A DNA stretch of 64,000 bases from Corythucha ciliata. Its lineage: Eukaryota; Arthropoda; Insecta; Hemiptera; Tingidae. The stretch is taken from assembly GCA_038030265.1 (NCBI GenBank), contig CM075939.1:9777253-9841252 (forward strand), read 5' to 3'. Both the position numbers and the translations under genes were made by a program. Shown one piece after another: positions 9,801 to 20,767 of the stretch (the stretch's first letter is position 1; each line of letters begins with the position of its first letter). Under the pieces are notes generated by a model. That model worked only from the letters and a program-made list of their open reading frames with translations, was not told the origin of the DNA and made no database searches.

Positions 9801-11538
9801 TTTTCCAGTTGAAAAAATAGGGCAAATAATTTTGAGGCCTACGCTTTCAATTATATATAGCGTTATTCTGTCTCTCCTCTTCTCCTCCTTCCTTAAACAC
9901 GCCTCCGCCTATGGGTAGCATTTCCTTGCAAACTTAATTGGCGTGAATTAAATGTCTTTCTTTTCTCTCTCTTCTTCTTCCTACAACATACTGAATTGAC
10001 TGTATCCCACTTAACCGTTTGAAACACGCCGTAGGCCAATCAAGCGTGCGTGTACATGCCGTATAATACAAGGAGCCGGCAGTCGGCGGCGCGATGCGGT
10101 TATTATGTCGTTCGCGTGGATGATGGCAAAGAGTTATTGGTAAAGGGGTTGTTAAGGTGGAGAGGGGGTAGGGGTTGTTCACAAGAGAGGGTTCTTCCGG
10201 GGTCGACAGCCTTTTTTTAGAGACTCAACCGCCTCCCTCTCCTTCCCTTTTTGTCCCTATCGTTCAGTCTAACTTATAATATACAACTTCAATCGACGTT
10301 AAGGGTTGAGAGAAGAGGGAGATGGCGATGCTTCTCTTCCTTGTCTGGTTTTGAACAGAATGACCAACTTCGCAAACACAGATATTCTGTACTGTCGCCT
10401 GTCGGAGGGGTAGATGTTGATGAGAGGGGACGAGGGCGAAATTGTAGGCAAATTTATTTAATTTGAGAGTTTTTATATCCTGGACGGGAAATGGTGAGCG
10501 GGGTGGCTTGTGTGAATCAACAATTTTCGGTTTCAAGCCAAAACAAACCTAAAAAAAAAATAAAAAAAAATTAAGGGTTCGTAACACCTCTTCCCACCCT
10601 CCAACAACGTTATTTTTTTATTATTCGGCTCGCCCCACTTTATCCGCTGCAAGCCGTTAAAAAAAGCACGTAGCTGGCAGATTAGTTCCAGCCTAAATCT
10701 CCGGCAACCGATTAAGCGAACAATCCTTTTTTTATGCCAATATATACAGCAAGAAAAAAAAAAGTGGGGGCGCCTCCAGAACTCCAGACACAAAAACTGC
10801 CCCGGCCGTGTCGTTGAACTCTTTTTTGAGAGTGAAGGAGGAGGGGGGGGGGAGTTCAGACTCCTCGCAAAAAAAGTTTCCGTTTTTTTTTTCGCTCCCT
10901 TTTCGGGGCTTACGCGTGTTTTCTTACGGTTGTGTCACAACCCACTCTCCACCGTCCCCCTTCAATGTTTTAGAGCCCTCTGAAAACGTTTTTTTTTTCT
11001 TTTTAAACTTTCATTATCCAATTTCGTACATTATATTCAGTCGTAAAAAATCGGGTTCAAAGCTATTATGGGCGAAAAGGAGTAAAAGTAACCCACAAAA
11101 ATAATAAAAATCGAACATCTGCGACAAAAAGGTGAAAGTTCGAAGGGAAACGAAACAGAGCATAAAAAAAAAGTTTACCTGATGGTCCCATGACGGCGAG
11201 AAGCTGGCCTGGTTTCACAAAGCCTGACACGTCTTTCAGTATGGGTCGTTTGTCGACCGACGCCGACAGACCGGTGAAGACTAATTCCAACGGTCTTTGC
11301 TGTGCTCCGTGTGTTCTTGGACATGGCGGATGACCGGTGCTTTCCACCCTGAAGTCAATAAAAAAAAGGGAGAAAATTTACAGGTGTTTCAAAATGACAG
11401 TACAACGTAGAATAACAAGAAAATGTGGCTTTCCATCACACGCAGTGAGAAAACTCACTTCGACTGAATGCGAGAGAGGGGGGGGGAAGTTCAGTTTTGA
11501 GTGATGATTTACCTGAACATCCTCGTCTGAAATTTCAT
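6685..11538 (-). CDS. ABCG-family (White-type) half-transporter, 12 coding exons, about 688 aa
   Basis: Membrane ABC half-transporter with the ABCG order: nucleotide-binding domain first, membrane domain second. Family members dimerise and export hydrophobic substrates; the cargo is unknown here. Coding exons (minus strand, 5' to 3'): 11513-11538, 11179-11348, 9268-9437, 8836-8941, 8676-8776, 8346-8601, 8099-8263, 7911-8042, 7493-7822, 7214-7428, 6940-7148, 6685-6871. All junctions are GT/AG and the frame runs through every one to TGA at 6685-6687. Visible motifs: Walker A GPSGCGKTT (residues 63-71), Q-loop LQQD (106-109), signature LSGGEKKR (167-174), Walker B LMLLDE (187-192, Glu192 catalytic), D-loop SGLD (194-197), H-loop VHQPSS (His225), then PADFILEQVKG (272-282). 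The membrane half has hydrophobic segments near 436-451, 466-486, 515-531, 536-557, 560-590 and 657-683, plus the family motif around PPEREV and [13 protein letters not shown] (487-511). Length fits the family (600-700 aa). The start codon and the exon 8/9 boundary are the least certain parts. Plant ABCG22-like and invertebrate ABCG1/White-like proteins are the nearest types I can name; I do not assign an orthologue. Confidence 0.93.
6940..7148 (-). CDS. ABCG exon 11: membrane segments and start of extracellular loop
   Basis: Residues 558-626. It reads [17 protein letters not shown], then [20 protein letters not shown] and [13 protein letters not shown]. The GGYL, WLKW and NMQ region precedes the large extracellular loop in this family. 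Acceptor CTCTTAG, donor GTAAGG. Confidence 0.93.
7214..7428 (-). CDS. ABCG exon 10: conserved [13 protein letters not shown] region
   Basis: Residues 486-557. It contains [15 protein letters not shown] and [17 protein letters not shown], the best-conserved stretch of ABCG membrane domains, followed by two hydrophobic segments. Acceptor ATCTTCAG, donor GTTAGT, phase 0 at its end. Confidence 0.95.
7493..7822 (-). CDS. ABCG exon 9: end of linker and first two membrane segments
   Basis: Residues 376-485. It opens [12 protein letters not shown], passes through a serine/aspartate-rich stretch, and then carries [19 protein letters not shown]. The membrane segments follow ([16 protein letters not shown], then [20 protein letters not shown]). 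The chosen acceptor at 7823-7824 makes an 88-base intron. A second AG at 7877-7878 also keeps frame but would need a 34-base intron and add 18 residues. Confidence 0.85.
7911..8042 (-). CDS. ABCG exon 8: variable linker
   Basis: Residues 332-375, with [16 protein letters not shown] at the start and HGHVYTTIA at the end. The linker is polar and poorly conserved in this family, so its coding status rests on the frame and on splice signals (acceptor TTTTACAG, donor GTACAG) and not on motifs. Confidence 0.75.
8099..8263 (-). CDS. ABCG exon 7: linker after the nucleotide-binding domain
   Basis: Residues 277-331, beginning [14 protein letters not shown] and ending NYNETQLAN. The segment is charged and lies between the two domains. 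Acceptor TTTCACAG. The donor GTACTT is weak, but the frame closes correctly into exon 8. Confidence 0.85.
8346..8601 (-). CDS. ABCG exon 6: catalytic Glu, D-loop, H-loop
   Basis: Residues 192-276. It starts [13 protein letters not shown] and contains [17 protein letters not shown] (H-loop His225). It ends HYNPADFI, where nucleotide-binding domains of this family finish. Donor GTAAGT. Confidence 0.95.
8676..8776 (-). CDS. ABCG exon 5: signature motif and Walker B
   Basis: Residues 158-191. It reads [19 protein letters not shown], the ABC signature, and ends with LMLLD, the Walker B aspartate. The intron interrupts exactly before the catalytic glutamate. Acceptor GCTCGCAG, donor GTACGA. Confidence 0.93.
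8836..8941 (-). CDS. ABCG exon 4: helical subdomain
   Basis: Residues 123-157, from [13 protein letters not shown] to LDLNNCQDT. This is the helical subdomain between the Q-loop and the signature motif. Acceptor TTTCAG, donor GTAATT, phase 1 at its end. It is too short for most ORF searches. Confidence 0.9.
9268..9437 (-). CDS. ABCG exon 3: Walker A lysine to Q-loop
   Basis: Residues 66-122. It begins [14 protein letters not shown], completing Walker A with Lys69, and runs through [20 protein letters not shown], the Q-loop region. Acceptor CCCATAG, donor GTTAGT, phase 0 at its end. Confidence 0.93.
9438..11178 (-). other. ABCG intron 2 (1741 bases)
   Basis: This is the only long intron; the others are 56-326 bases. 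It contains homopolymer runs, short pyrimidine-rich stretches and no ORF with recognisable protein content. It splits the Walker A codon for Gly66. Regulatory elements often sit in a long early intron, but I see none that I can name. Confidence 0.7.
11179..11348 (-). CDS. ABCG exon 2: start of nucleotide-binding domain to Walker A
   Basis: Residues 9-65. It carries the beta-strand region [10 protein letters not shown], then [21 protein letters not shown], so it ends inside the Walker A loop. The acceptor is TTCAG and the donor GTAAAC; the exon ends in phase 1. Confidence 0.9.
11513..11538 (-). CDS. ABCG exon 1 (proposed start codon)
   Basis: Encodes residues 1-8 plus two bases. The ATG at 11536-11538 has A at -3, an in-frame TAA lies 42 bases upstream, and a GTAAAT donor follows. 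The phase fits exon 2 and gives MKFQTRMFR then VESTG. The true start could instead lie in an upstream exon, because exon 2 begins with a good acceptor and has no ATG before its conserved part. Confidence 0.5.
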
Positions 11539-12302
11539 TTTGCGTTCCCAGCTTTCGTATTTCCGTAACCGCGAACCTATTTACTAATTTCCCTTTTTCT
11601 AAGGCATCGAAAGCTTAAAATGAGCCCATTGAAATAGAAAATCGGGAAAAGGTAGGAAACATTGGTCCTAAATGCTTACAAGCTGCAGGGCATTTGATAT
11701 TAACGCAGAAACATTGTTGTTTTTTTTAGAGGTGTCTCCCTATTAGGTACTCACAACGAGTCAACGAACTTTATCTCGTTGAACTTTTCCCTCTGTCTCT
11801 CTTTTTTCCACTTTAAATTCTCAATCGAACTAGGCCATCGGTAAATTGTGCGGTTTTTTTTACGTACGTTGTTACCTTTTTTGCACAATTTATGTTTTGT
11901 AATTAGCGAAATGGTATTTTATTCATGAAGGCATTAAAATCAATTTTATTCCCGTGGGCCCACGGAAGGATCGCGTATTTAAGACAGTCTCCAGACTCAC
12001 GACATGGTGGGAACTAGTCTATGGGTGGTGGTAGTGGTGGCCAGGGGGGGGGGAGTGAGAATAGACAGCGTGCAAAAAAAATCCCCGAAAGGAGGGCGAA
12101 GATTAAAAGTGCGACAAAGATAGATGATGGAGGTACACACAGGATGATGGCAGGGTGTGGTGTTTGGGAGGGTAGCTGAAATGAAGAAACGTGTGGGTAG
12201 TGTTGAAAAAAAAAGGAACGGGGCAGCAACGGCGAAGCAGTTTTTGATGGAGTCTAAAAAGGAAGGAAAGAAATGAGTTCATTGAACTTTCGCGAGCCAT
12301 AC
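11539..12302. other. non-coding region upstream of ABCG
   Basis: This would hold the promoter or 5' UTR if exon 1 is correct. I see purine/pyrimidine-rich runs and short homopolymers. No TATA box or initiator can be placed with confidence. Confidence 0.4.
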
Positions 12303-12441
12303 ATTGGTTTTTGGAAACGTCCTCCCAGATGATTTGGCTGCCCAGGAGGTTGCCCCACCCTGCGTGACCGAACAAATTGGTAGACGGGCAAAAATTGTCC
12401 TGAAATCCACAATTGTCCAACCACAGAATGTACGGGCTACT
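12303..12441 (-). CDS. weak candidate exon or 5' UTR upstream of ABCG
   Basis: On the minus strand a T-rich tract ends in GTCAG at 12442-12446. It is followed by an open frame starting SSPYILWLDNCGFQDNFC, continuing NLFGHAGWGNLLGSQIIWED, up to a possible GTATGG donor at 12302. The amino acid mix is protein-like with few low-complexity residues, but all three frames are open here, so the frame is not decided. It could be an N-terminal or 5' UTR exon of the ABCG transcript or a piece of another gene. Confidence 0.25.
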
Positions 12442-12979
12442 CTGACCTCACGAAACAAAAACCAACAACAATAGCAGGAAGAACGCAGGGATAGCGATAA
12501 CAAGCCAGAACAGTATGATTACGTCCGTACGTTACGAACCCGGATGGAAATACCACTTGTGCGGTTGCTATGTCGGGGTATAGGAAATGTTACTTCGCAT
12601 TCGTCGTCCTCTTTTTAGCAGAAACTCGTATGTGGGGGGGGGGGGGTCGATACATTCCAGGCACCACCGTGTGATCTAAACACAGCTGGGAGTCTGTGTC
12701 CTTAGCGATTGCGACCAACCATGAAACCTGATGATTAGGTTTCTAAAGCAAATTCTACTAAGTCCACAGTACATGGATTTAGGATCCATCTCTGGTTTTC
12801 TTCAATTAAGTTCTCTTTCCTTTTCACCCATCACCCCCAAACACAACAGTTCATAATGGTTCTCCTTAGCAATGTAAGAGGCCAACATGGTAGGGATAGT
12901 CACAGAAGATCAATACATATACGCCAAGGGAGGAAACTTCTGAATGTAGTAGAGAGGTAGTGTGTTATAGTGTCTTTAA

Positions 12980-13107
12980 AGGCCCGTTCACAAGCTCTAT
13001 GTTTGCGTTGTGTGGAGTCTACGCAACCAAACAAATTTATTCCCTCGAAAAAATAGAGTCGTTGCATAGACACCACACAACGAAAACAAGAGCTTGTGAA
13101 CGGGCCT
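12980..13107 (+). mobile_element. fold-back MITE, 128 bases, TIR about 48 bases
   Basis: Left arm AGGCCCGTTCACAAGCTCT and right arm AGAGCTTGTGAACGGGCCT are exact inverse complements. Weaker complementarity continues inward through GCGTTGTGTGG and CCACACAACG. TAA flanks both ends (12977-12979, 13108-13110). A 3-base TAA/TTA duplication with a GGCCC-type end suits PIF/Harbinger; TTAA or TTAAA on both sides could also be read, which would suit piggyBac. It has no coding capacity. Confidence 0.85.
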
Positions 13108-13111
13108 TAAA

Positions 13112-16100
13112 CGCCATACATGCTTGCAAAACGGACATCTACGAGGGGGGGGGGGGTTGACACGCATCTAAAGATGTGATGAGCCCGAATGTAGCGACGA
13201 TGGTGACAAGGTATAGGGTGGGGTCTTAGAGTTGACTGACCCCGGGCAACAAGGTCGGATCCTTCTTTAACTCAAGGTCGAAAGCCTTTTATCGCATCGT
13301 ATATTGGTCCCTCACACACACGCACAATAATAAAAAAAAATCGGGGCGGTATATCTCCCGTTTCCACGCCTTGGTGACCTTTACCTTGACAATATTTCGG
13401 CTGTCTCCCCCCCCCCTCACTTCTCACTAACTGATCTATCAGTTTAACTCTGCCTCTGAACCTCCTCCCCCCTCGTTACCCAGTCGGAAACTAAATTGGG
13501 CGCGAATATATTTTATCGAAAAATACGTTTCAGTGGGTGCGGGGACGCAGATTAGGATGATGCTACGGGATGCGGGGACTTACATTTCATTCGTCAGTGT
13601 GATTAATGGGGCGCGATGGCTCAGTCAAAAATTGCATTGAGTGGTGAAAGGGGTGGTTGCTCCCCCCACATACTCATGCCGTGTGCTATGTTGTACCGAT
13701 ATGAACAGATTTTTGTACGAAATTATGATCATTACTGGGTGGTTAACGCTTCTATCAAGGGATTAAAGTGGTTTAAAGTTTTTTAGATATTCGGATTAAT
13801 GTTGCTGGAGTATTGTATTGTGTAATCCAAGCGGAATTTGAAACTAATACCATAATACTCTTCCCAATAGATGGAATTGCATAGAGCGTATGCCGTTCTC
13901 AAGTCAACGGTATTTTGATTCAAAATTAGCAACCAAAAACTATTCAAGTCAAGTTTAAGCGCTGACGGTGATTAATGTGAGTGAGGTGGAGAAGCTGATG
14001 AAAAAAATGAGGTTATTATCCCCCACTCTTCAACATTACCAAAAAATTGCTGGTCCCTTCCCTCATCCCTCCCAAAATTTTATGCCCCAACAAAAATGTT
14101 TTTTTTTTCTTCTACTCACTGAATACAGTAGACAAGAAGGCATTTGACCGCGGCTCCCACTTCGTGAACGAGCGGAAAACTCGTCATCATCATTTTGCGT
14201 GTATAAATATATATACACACAATCCTTCAGGTGCTACAGCCTGAAGAACTATGGGGCGATGTGGTGACTTTGAATCCCCACAACAAGCTTCAAACCCTCT
14301 AACGATGTTTATCATCATCAACTAATTATCATCCCGAAGCATCCCCACCGGCCTGAAAACCCTCCTCCTCTTTTCAGCATCACCACCTCGTTTGCGCACT
14401 TTTTTTTTTTTTAAATAGTTCCTTTTCTTTTATGCAAATCCTTTTGGTTGTTCATACAGCCCCCTCACCTTTTTTTTTTATTATTTTCTTTATTCTCTTC
14501 AACTTTTGTTCGCCCATACAACAAGGGCCCCACTGAGGGCAAAAAAAAGTAATTAAATTTTGTACACATTCCACCAATCATAGAAGAGGGGGGAGAGTCA
14601 GTTGTTATTACTCAAACAGAACAGCGGGCTTTTGTTGCCTGAAAAGTAATAAGGCAGCCCTGCTGCGGCCGTTAGCAGCCACCTTTATAATTATTGTACT
14701 AGGAAAACTGCGTCTTATATTAGTCGTAATGGTGAATTCGTTTGGTGTGTGCGTCTGTTCTAAGAATTCGAGGAAATACTTTTTGGAAAAGGAGTGGCGA
14801 AGTGATTGGTGGTGAGACGGAAGGGTTAAACCTATTGTGTGCAAAAAACGCTCTACATTTCAAAATCCGGTTTTTATTTTAATTAATACTTATCCGAAAA
14901 ACCGTTATTTGAGCGTTCCTCTCGCTAAAAAATACTGGGACACGACGTTTTTCACTTTAAAAAAAAAATCAAATCCTTGCGTCTATGCCTATTTCTCCAT
15001 AAATAATCGCCGGATTCTCTAAATAAATACATTAAAATTAACTGAACTTTTGGCATATGGAATTCGTGTAGCTATAGCGAATTTGTGGTTTTACAGATTA
15101 ATGATCGTTGGAAACGGGCGTGGGGGATGGCTAGCGGCGCTTTAATATGGCGCACCCCACGACATACGCCTATTTATTTTCCGCTCGAAAATGCCTCATT
15201 CCTCTCTCTTCTTCATCACACCACCCCAACTATCAGCAGCCCTCTCTATACTACCACTAACCACTTTTTAAGGACCAAGCCCTCCTGCCAAAAAAACAAT
15301 CATCCTCGCCAGAACGCACACACACGCACACATGTCTTTCTTTTTGAACAATAACGGTACAATGGCGAAAAAAAGAAGAAAGGTACCGTTAAATTAGTGT
15401 GTGTATGTTTGAAGAAGAGAGCATGAGGGGGGGGAGGTGAGAAGCGAGTGGTAGAGCTGATCAAATTTCAATAGAACGAATACTTTCCGCGTCGCATTTA
15501 AGGACTTTTTTTGAAAATTTTCATTCTTCTCCAGGGCTTGAGTTCAAAAGGTTCGGGTGGAGTAGGGGAAAACGTGTTCATAATTGTAATATGGGGAACC
15601 TCATAATAACTTCAAAACCTCGCAGAAGAAGACATTCCTTGGTCGTCTGTAATGAAAACCACCCTTCCCCTTATTCATGCAGCCAATATAGAGGATGGTT
15701 TCCCTCCCGAGGCATGAAAGGAAACCATAGGAGGACATAGTTCTATATTGAGGGCTTTAAAAAAGCTCAATCTCTTTATAATCCCCCCCCCCCTCGCTAA
15801 CTCAACCAGTCACAAATTTTAACTATGATTTGAAGATTTCCGTTAATTTTGGTGTCGTTAACCGGTAGGAAATGAAGGCTGTAGAGGTGTTAGCGCCGTT
15901 AACATTTATCATTCCACCTAACAATAACAAATTCACAGTGAATGAGTTTTTTGATTGGGTGCTGCCCTTTCAAAATTGCTACAATACGCCATTCGGCCAT
16001 TTTTACTCTCTCGCTCTCTCTCTATCCCTTACGCACACACCATCATTGCGATAATGTTGAAATCGATAAACGTGTCAAGCTTGACTTCCTGTTGAAATCG

Positions 16101-19100
16101 ATTAAAACTATATTCGTCGACTAGTGTATTACGCCTCTCTCTCTCACCACTACCAAATATTTTAGTTGTATACGTTATACACATAGTTAGGGTTCAAAGA
16201 CTCGTGAATTTATGCATTTTGGGGACAAACCGACTCGTTTAAACTCTCTGTAATTACATTTTTCATTTAATTACTATACGTTTAATTACGTACTATGTCT
16301 TTTTGAACTAAAAAGGCAATGAACTCGGAAGTTTTATTTCTATTTTTTATTTGAACTTTTTTAAAGGAAACTACATGAAAAAACTGAGAATTATCACGGT
16401 TGCATTCGTACCAATAAATTTGGACTCTCTCTCCAAAACAATACGTCTGACCATTACATTTTGATTATTAACGGCCGCTATTAGTCATGTCAGTTTGTCG
16501 TAATGTCTTGTCGTGTTTATAAGAAATGAACGCATCGTCAATTTTTATTTATTTCTCACGCTCAACTATCGAGACAGTGTGCAACAATCGTTTGATTGTT
16601 AATGTATATCGGAATGCTGCGATTGCGTTATTCATCGCCTTCTTGGATTTTAGTTTCCCAGCATTAGGGAGTAGTACTTTGAGAAGAGACTGAAGTACAC
16701 ACGAAAAAAAGGCAAATTTTCTATTAGCTAATGGCATTATCTGACGGCATTAGCTTGTCGGGTTGAACGACCTTTTTATCATTTCATTCTCCTTTTCTTC
16801 ATCCCCTTTCTTTGGAGCAATGTCTACATATCTTGACCATTGTAAAGAAGGGGATGCATTGCTGAGCTAAAAAGGGGGGAAACCCTACATTTTTCTGTCA
16901 CTGTCCCCCTCCCCCACCTGTTTTACCATTTGCTAGGAATTTGAAAGTGAGGTTGACATGCAATAAAAAATGTTAATTGTTCGACCAAGTGATTGATTTA
17001 AGAATGCCACCGGCTGATCTTGTGGGGATTCGACTTCGAATTACAAATTTCCGATTGTGTAAGCCGATAAGGGAAAGGATAAAAAGGAAATATTTCGTAA
17101 TTTAACTAATTAGATTCCGAAGGAATTGGATGTGCTTTAAAGCCTTAAATAGGGGAATTCAATAATTAATTGTCGTTTCACAGCGATTTGTCACCTCATT
17201 CATTTCTTCCCCGACAGTAATTTTTTTTATAGAAAAAAATCGTAATGTTATGAAAACATTTTGCCTATACAAAAAGGGTCTAAAAGGGAGGTCAAACTGT
17301 GGCTTTTGTACAAGATGAGAACGGAAGCGAGGTGAACGAACCTGGAACTAGGCCAGGCCTTGGCTACTCTCTTGGGCAGGCTTATTCTCTCTCACTCTCA
17401 CCAACTAAAACCCACCGTCCACTCTATAATTCTGTCACCCACTCCCCTCCACAACCACATTCATCGTACCCTTTCAATCACAACACGCATACGCATATCA
17501 GCACGTCCTCACCCTCCCACCAGCTAGTTTTCTTTCCCCCCACTATCTCGAAAGAGAAAGAAAAAGAAAACAAATAAATATTATTCGGACACTTCCGGTT
17601 CTTTGTCCGTAATTGGTGGTTTAAAAGTAAGATTATCGTGAGGGGGTGGGGCACAGAATGAAATGACGAGGCGAGCAGTTCATGCCTACCATCGAAAACT
17701 CAATCGTACTGAGATTAAGTTGGATAAATCACATAAAATCTGAACTCGAAGCTCTTTCAGGGTGTCACAACATACGCAAGAGGCTAAAACCCTCAAAGCA
17801 CTTTAACTTTGTAGGAATAGGCTAATCTCTTCCAATTATATCTTTCTTGTAGCACTGCGCTTCATTTTATTCAACAGTTAATATCCCCCTAAAAGTTATT
17901 TAGCGGACTCAAAAATTGCTCGTTGAAAGTCCCTTGAATTCCGTTTGTACGGTAGTTGGGTTTCTCGAAAACTGGTAATTTTTAACTCAGAAACTGAGAA
18001 ATTGAATTTTTGCCCATCATGACCCAGCTGACGCTCGTCTGTTTATCCACGATTCAACTGCCAGGAATTACAACAGGTTGTATCTGAAGATGAAAACTAG
18101 GACGAACTCACCCCCTCCCCCTCTCACGCTAGCCGAACGGTGGACATCAACCGCTAAGGCGGTCGATTGACGCTTTTCTCTGTACTCACTCCATCCATCT
18201 GTGCACGTCACGGAAACATAATCTCAATTAAAAATAATTATTCAAGCAGCTGTCGAATCACGCTATTATGCGTTCGTAATAGAGACGATGGTGTGTCAAG
18301 GTATATGGGCAGGAAACAGCGGCATGATTCAAGCATATACCTACTGTGCCGGGCTGTTTGTATCAGTAATTCGATCATAATGTTAGTTAAACACCACGCA
18401 GTTAATGCGATTCACACAATGAACACTCGAATGAGTGTTATTTCCTAAAATTACATTAATTTTACAAGTGATTCTTCCCCTTTAAAATTGGCTTCGCCTC
18501 GCCCATGTATTATCCACTCCCTTCTCTACACTTAAAACTCCTGATTTATAGCCTTTAGCTAGGAATAGGAAGTTGATAATACCCGGTTTTAAGAACAAGA
18601 CTTTTTTTCTTCTTTAAACTTTCACTCCCTGGAGTCTGCACAATTAATGAGGGGAGGGTCGTCGCCTGTGAGGAGTCTCTCACGTAGTCTTGTTCGTTTC
18701 AATTAGCAGTTTTCACTGTTTTAACTAACCGACCACTTACCCTCGCCAGGATAGCTTGTGTTATATAACGAGGCGGACAAAAAGGATCGGTGGAGGGGGG
18801 AGGGGTAGTTTAGTTTCTTTTGTTCATGAGGATTTTTTTGTACAAAAATTTGCGTTCCATGCAGAATGAAGGAAATAGGACGTATGAATCGTATTTAAAG
18901 ACCGGTTTTTAAAGTGTCGAAGGGAAAGGGGTTATTTGGAGAGAGAAAAAAAAACTATAAATAAACAGATCTCTCTGTCAAACATGCGTGCGCCTAATAG
19001 ATAAACCGAAGCGGAGAAAGGCGCTGGCGATATTTCCATGTAGGTAGTCGTGGTATTCTCACCTACTTCCTACTTTGATCGCGATTTCCGATTACAGGTT

Positions 19101-20036
19101 TTTGCGTATACACAAGCTTCGCGTGGTTCAAATTTATAGTTTTCAACTTCAATTTTTATTCTGAAATTGTAGTTCACGCACTTTCAACTTGGCTCTCGGA
19201 TACTTAAACGATATCCAGCTATGTTTTCACTCTAATAGCAGTCGTTTAATTCTCCGGGATGAAGATCCCAACAAATCCGGAACATCCTCTCAGGGTCTAC
19301 CGTTCCACGCATCCATGCACCTCAGACGACCACGATAGCACAAGGGGAGCGTCCCGCCTGTCACGTCGCTTGCAGCACTCCCTCGCTTGTGATGTGCTTC
19401 CATGCATGCATAGTTTATGGAAGCGAGCACCGGCTGAACGTGGTATCCACCACTGCAACAGGATTCGCTTTCTATAGATCCATGCACTCTCACACCTCTT
19501 TCCACCGACAACATTATTTTGACCGAATAACTAAATTCAAAAGCGGTGCACTGACACGAGGATTAGTGGTGGTGAAAGATCAATGGCAAGGCCGATGAAA
19601 GGATAGGATCAGGGTCGTAGACAGAATATTCGGGCCAACGCAACGGATGTAACTCAATGAGGCCCTTTTACAGACCCCCCCCCCCAACACAAACACTGTT
19701 CTATGTCTTCTTTTTTTGCCAAGTGTGACGAGGCTGACACCTGTCCAAATTATCCCTTCAAAATTATAAAAAATAACGATCCCCTCCTCATATGATTGAG
19801 AGGTGGGGATAAAACATAGTAAACTATGCTATAGGGTTGGGGCAACTTGATTTTCCTATTTTCCTCTATTTTCTCCGATTTGATTTTGTTATAATCTCTT
19901 ATAACGTTTCCTCTCGTTATTTTCCTCCCTTCTACTTGATTACTGATATCCAGGCCCCCAAAAAAGGCCAGCCCAGCGAGTAACAGACCACAGACCAAGT
20001 GTTTTCCTCGCTTTTTCTCGACAAGCATACAACCGA
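13112..20036. other. low-complexity non-coding region
   Basis: No recognisable gene. It contains C9-C10 runs (13407, 15782), T12 at 14400, pyrimidine-rich stretches and CT/CA microsatellite fragments. The open frames at 17299-17577 (starting FVQDENGSEVNEPGTRPG) and 19259-19598 are the most protein-like, but neither shows a family motif. Confidence 0.5.
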
Positions 20037-20767
20037 AGTAAAGCTCACACCACAGCCAAACTCCAAATCCCGGTTCGATTCATGTCCCTGGGTGGGACTA
20101 CTGAGTTAGGATACGTCAGTTAAAGTACCCCTTCTCCATTCAGGGACGTACCTAGAAATCCTTCCGGAGGGGGCTGGGGACGGGTGTTGTAATGAATGCC
20201 CCTCGTATTGCTGGGATTTCGCAAAAACTTTGCTAAAAACGGCCTCCCAGAGGATGCGATCCGCCTTTTGCCCCCCTCTGGGTACGCCACTGTCTCCATT
20301 GAGGTTAGGCGGCAATCGCCGTGTGACGTACACATGCAATACCTACCGGTTTATCAATAAAGCAGTGCTCCAACCACAGTAAAGCGCCAACCAAAAATCT
20401 GGCCCAACATAAGGGTCAAACCATAGCAAAGCTCCAACCACAGCAAAGGTACAACCACAGCAAAGGTCCAACACATCAAACACCTAACCACAGCAAAGGT
20501 AAAAAAAACCAGTAAAGCTACAACCAGAGCAAAGCTCTAATCACAGTTATAAATTCCAACCACAGTAAATTCCCAGCTCCAAACTGCAGTACAACTCCAA
20601 CCACATCAAAGGTCCAACACAGCAAATACACCTCCAACCACAGTAAATTCCCAGCCACAGCAAAGCTCCAAACTACAGTTAAGCTCCAACCACAGCAAAT
20701 GCCAGACCACAACGAAACTCCAACCTCAAAATCTCCAAACACAGTAAAGCTTCAACCTCAGGAAAGC
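20037..20767 (+). repeat. degenerate tandem array, 17-base family E
   Basis: CAACCACAGCAAAG plus GTC, GTA or CTC repeats over 20 times with drift, mostly between 20362 and 20767. A few units lie at 20037-20075, before the hAT-like element at 20141-20292. The inverse word (GTGGTTTGAGCATTTT) builds the arrays at 57700-57830 and 63545-63790. Confidence 0.8.
20141..20292 (+). mobile_element. hAT-like MITE, 152 bases, with perfect 8-base TSD
   Basis: The termini CAGGGACGTACCTAG (left) and CAGTGGCGTACCCAG (right, reverse complement) are matching inverted repeats of the CAGNG type used by hAT elements. TCTCCATT flanks both sides (20133-20140 and 20293-20300), an exact 8-base target duplication as hAT transposition makes. 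There is no coding capacity, so it must have been moved by a transposase from elsewhere. Confidence 0.92.

Noticed and set aside
12460..12530. Highly hydrophobic minus-strand reading (FFLLLLLVFV) that looks like a membrane helix
   Set aside because: The T/C-rich tract before a splice-like CAG gives this reading by itself. It is bounded by in-frame stops and has no ATG.
20050..20100. GGTTCGATTC (B-box-like) as a second tRNA gene
   Set aside because: No matching A box, anticodon arm or acceptor pairing nearby, and no T run follows.
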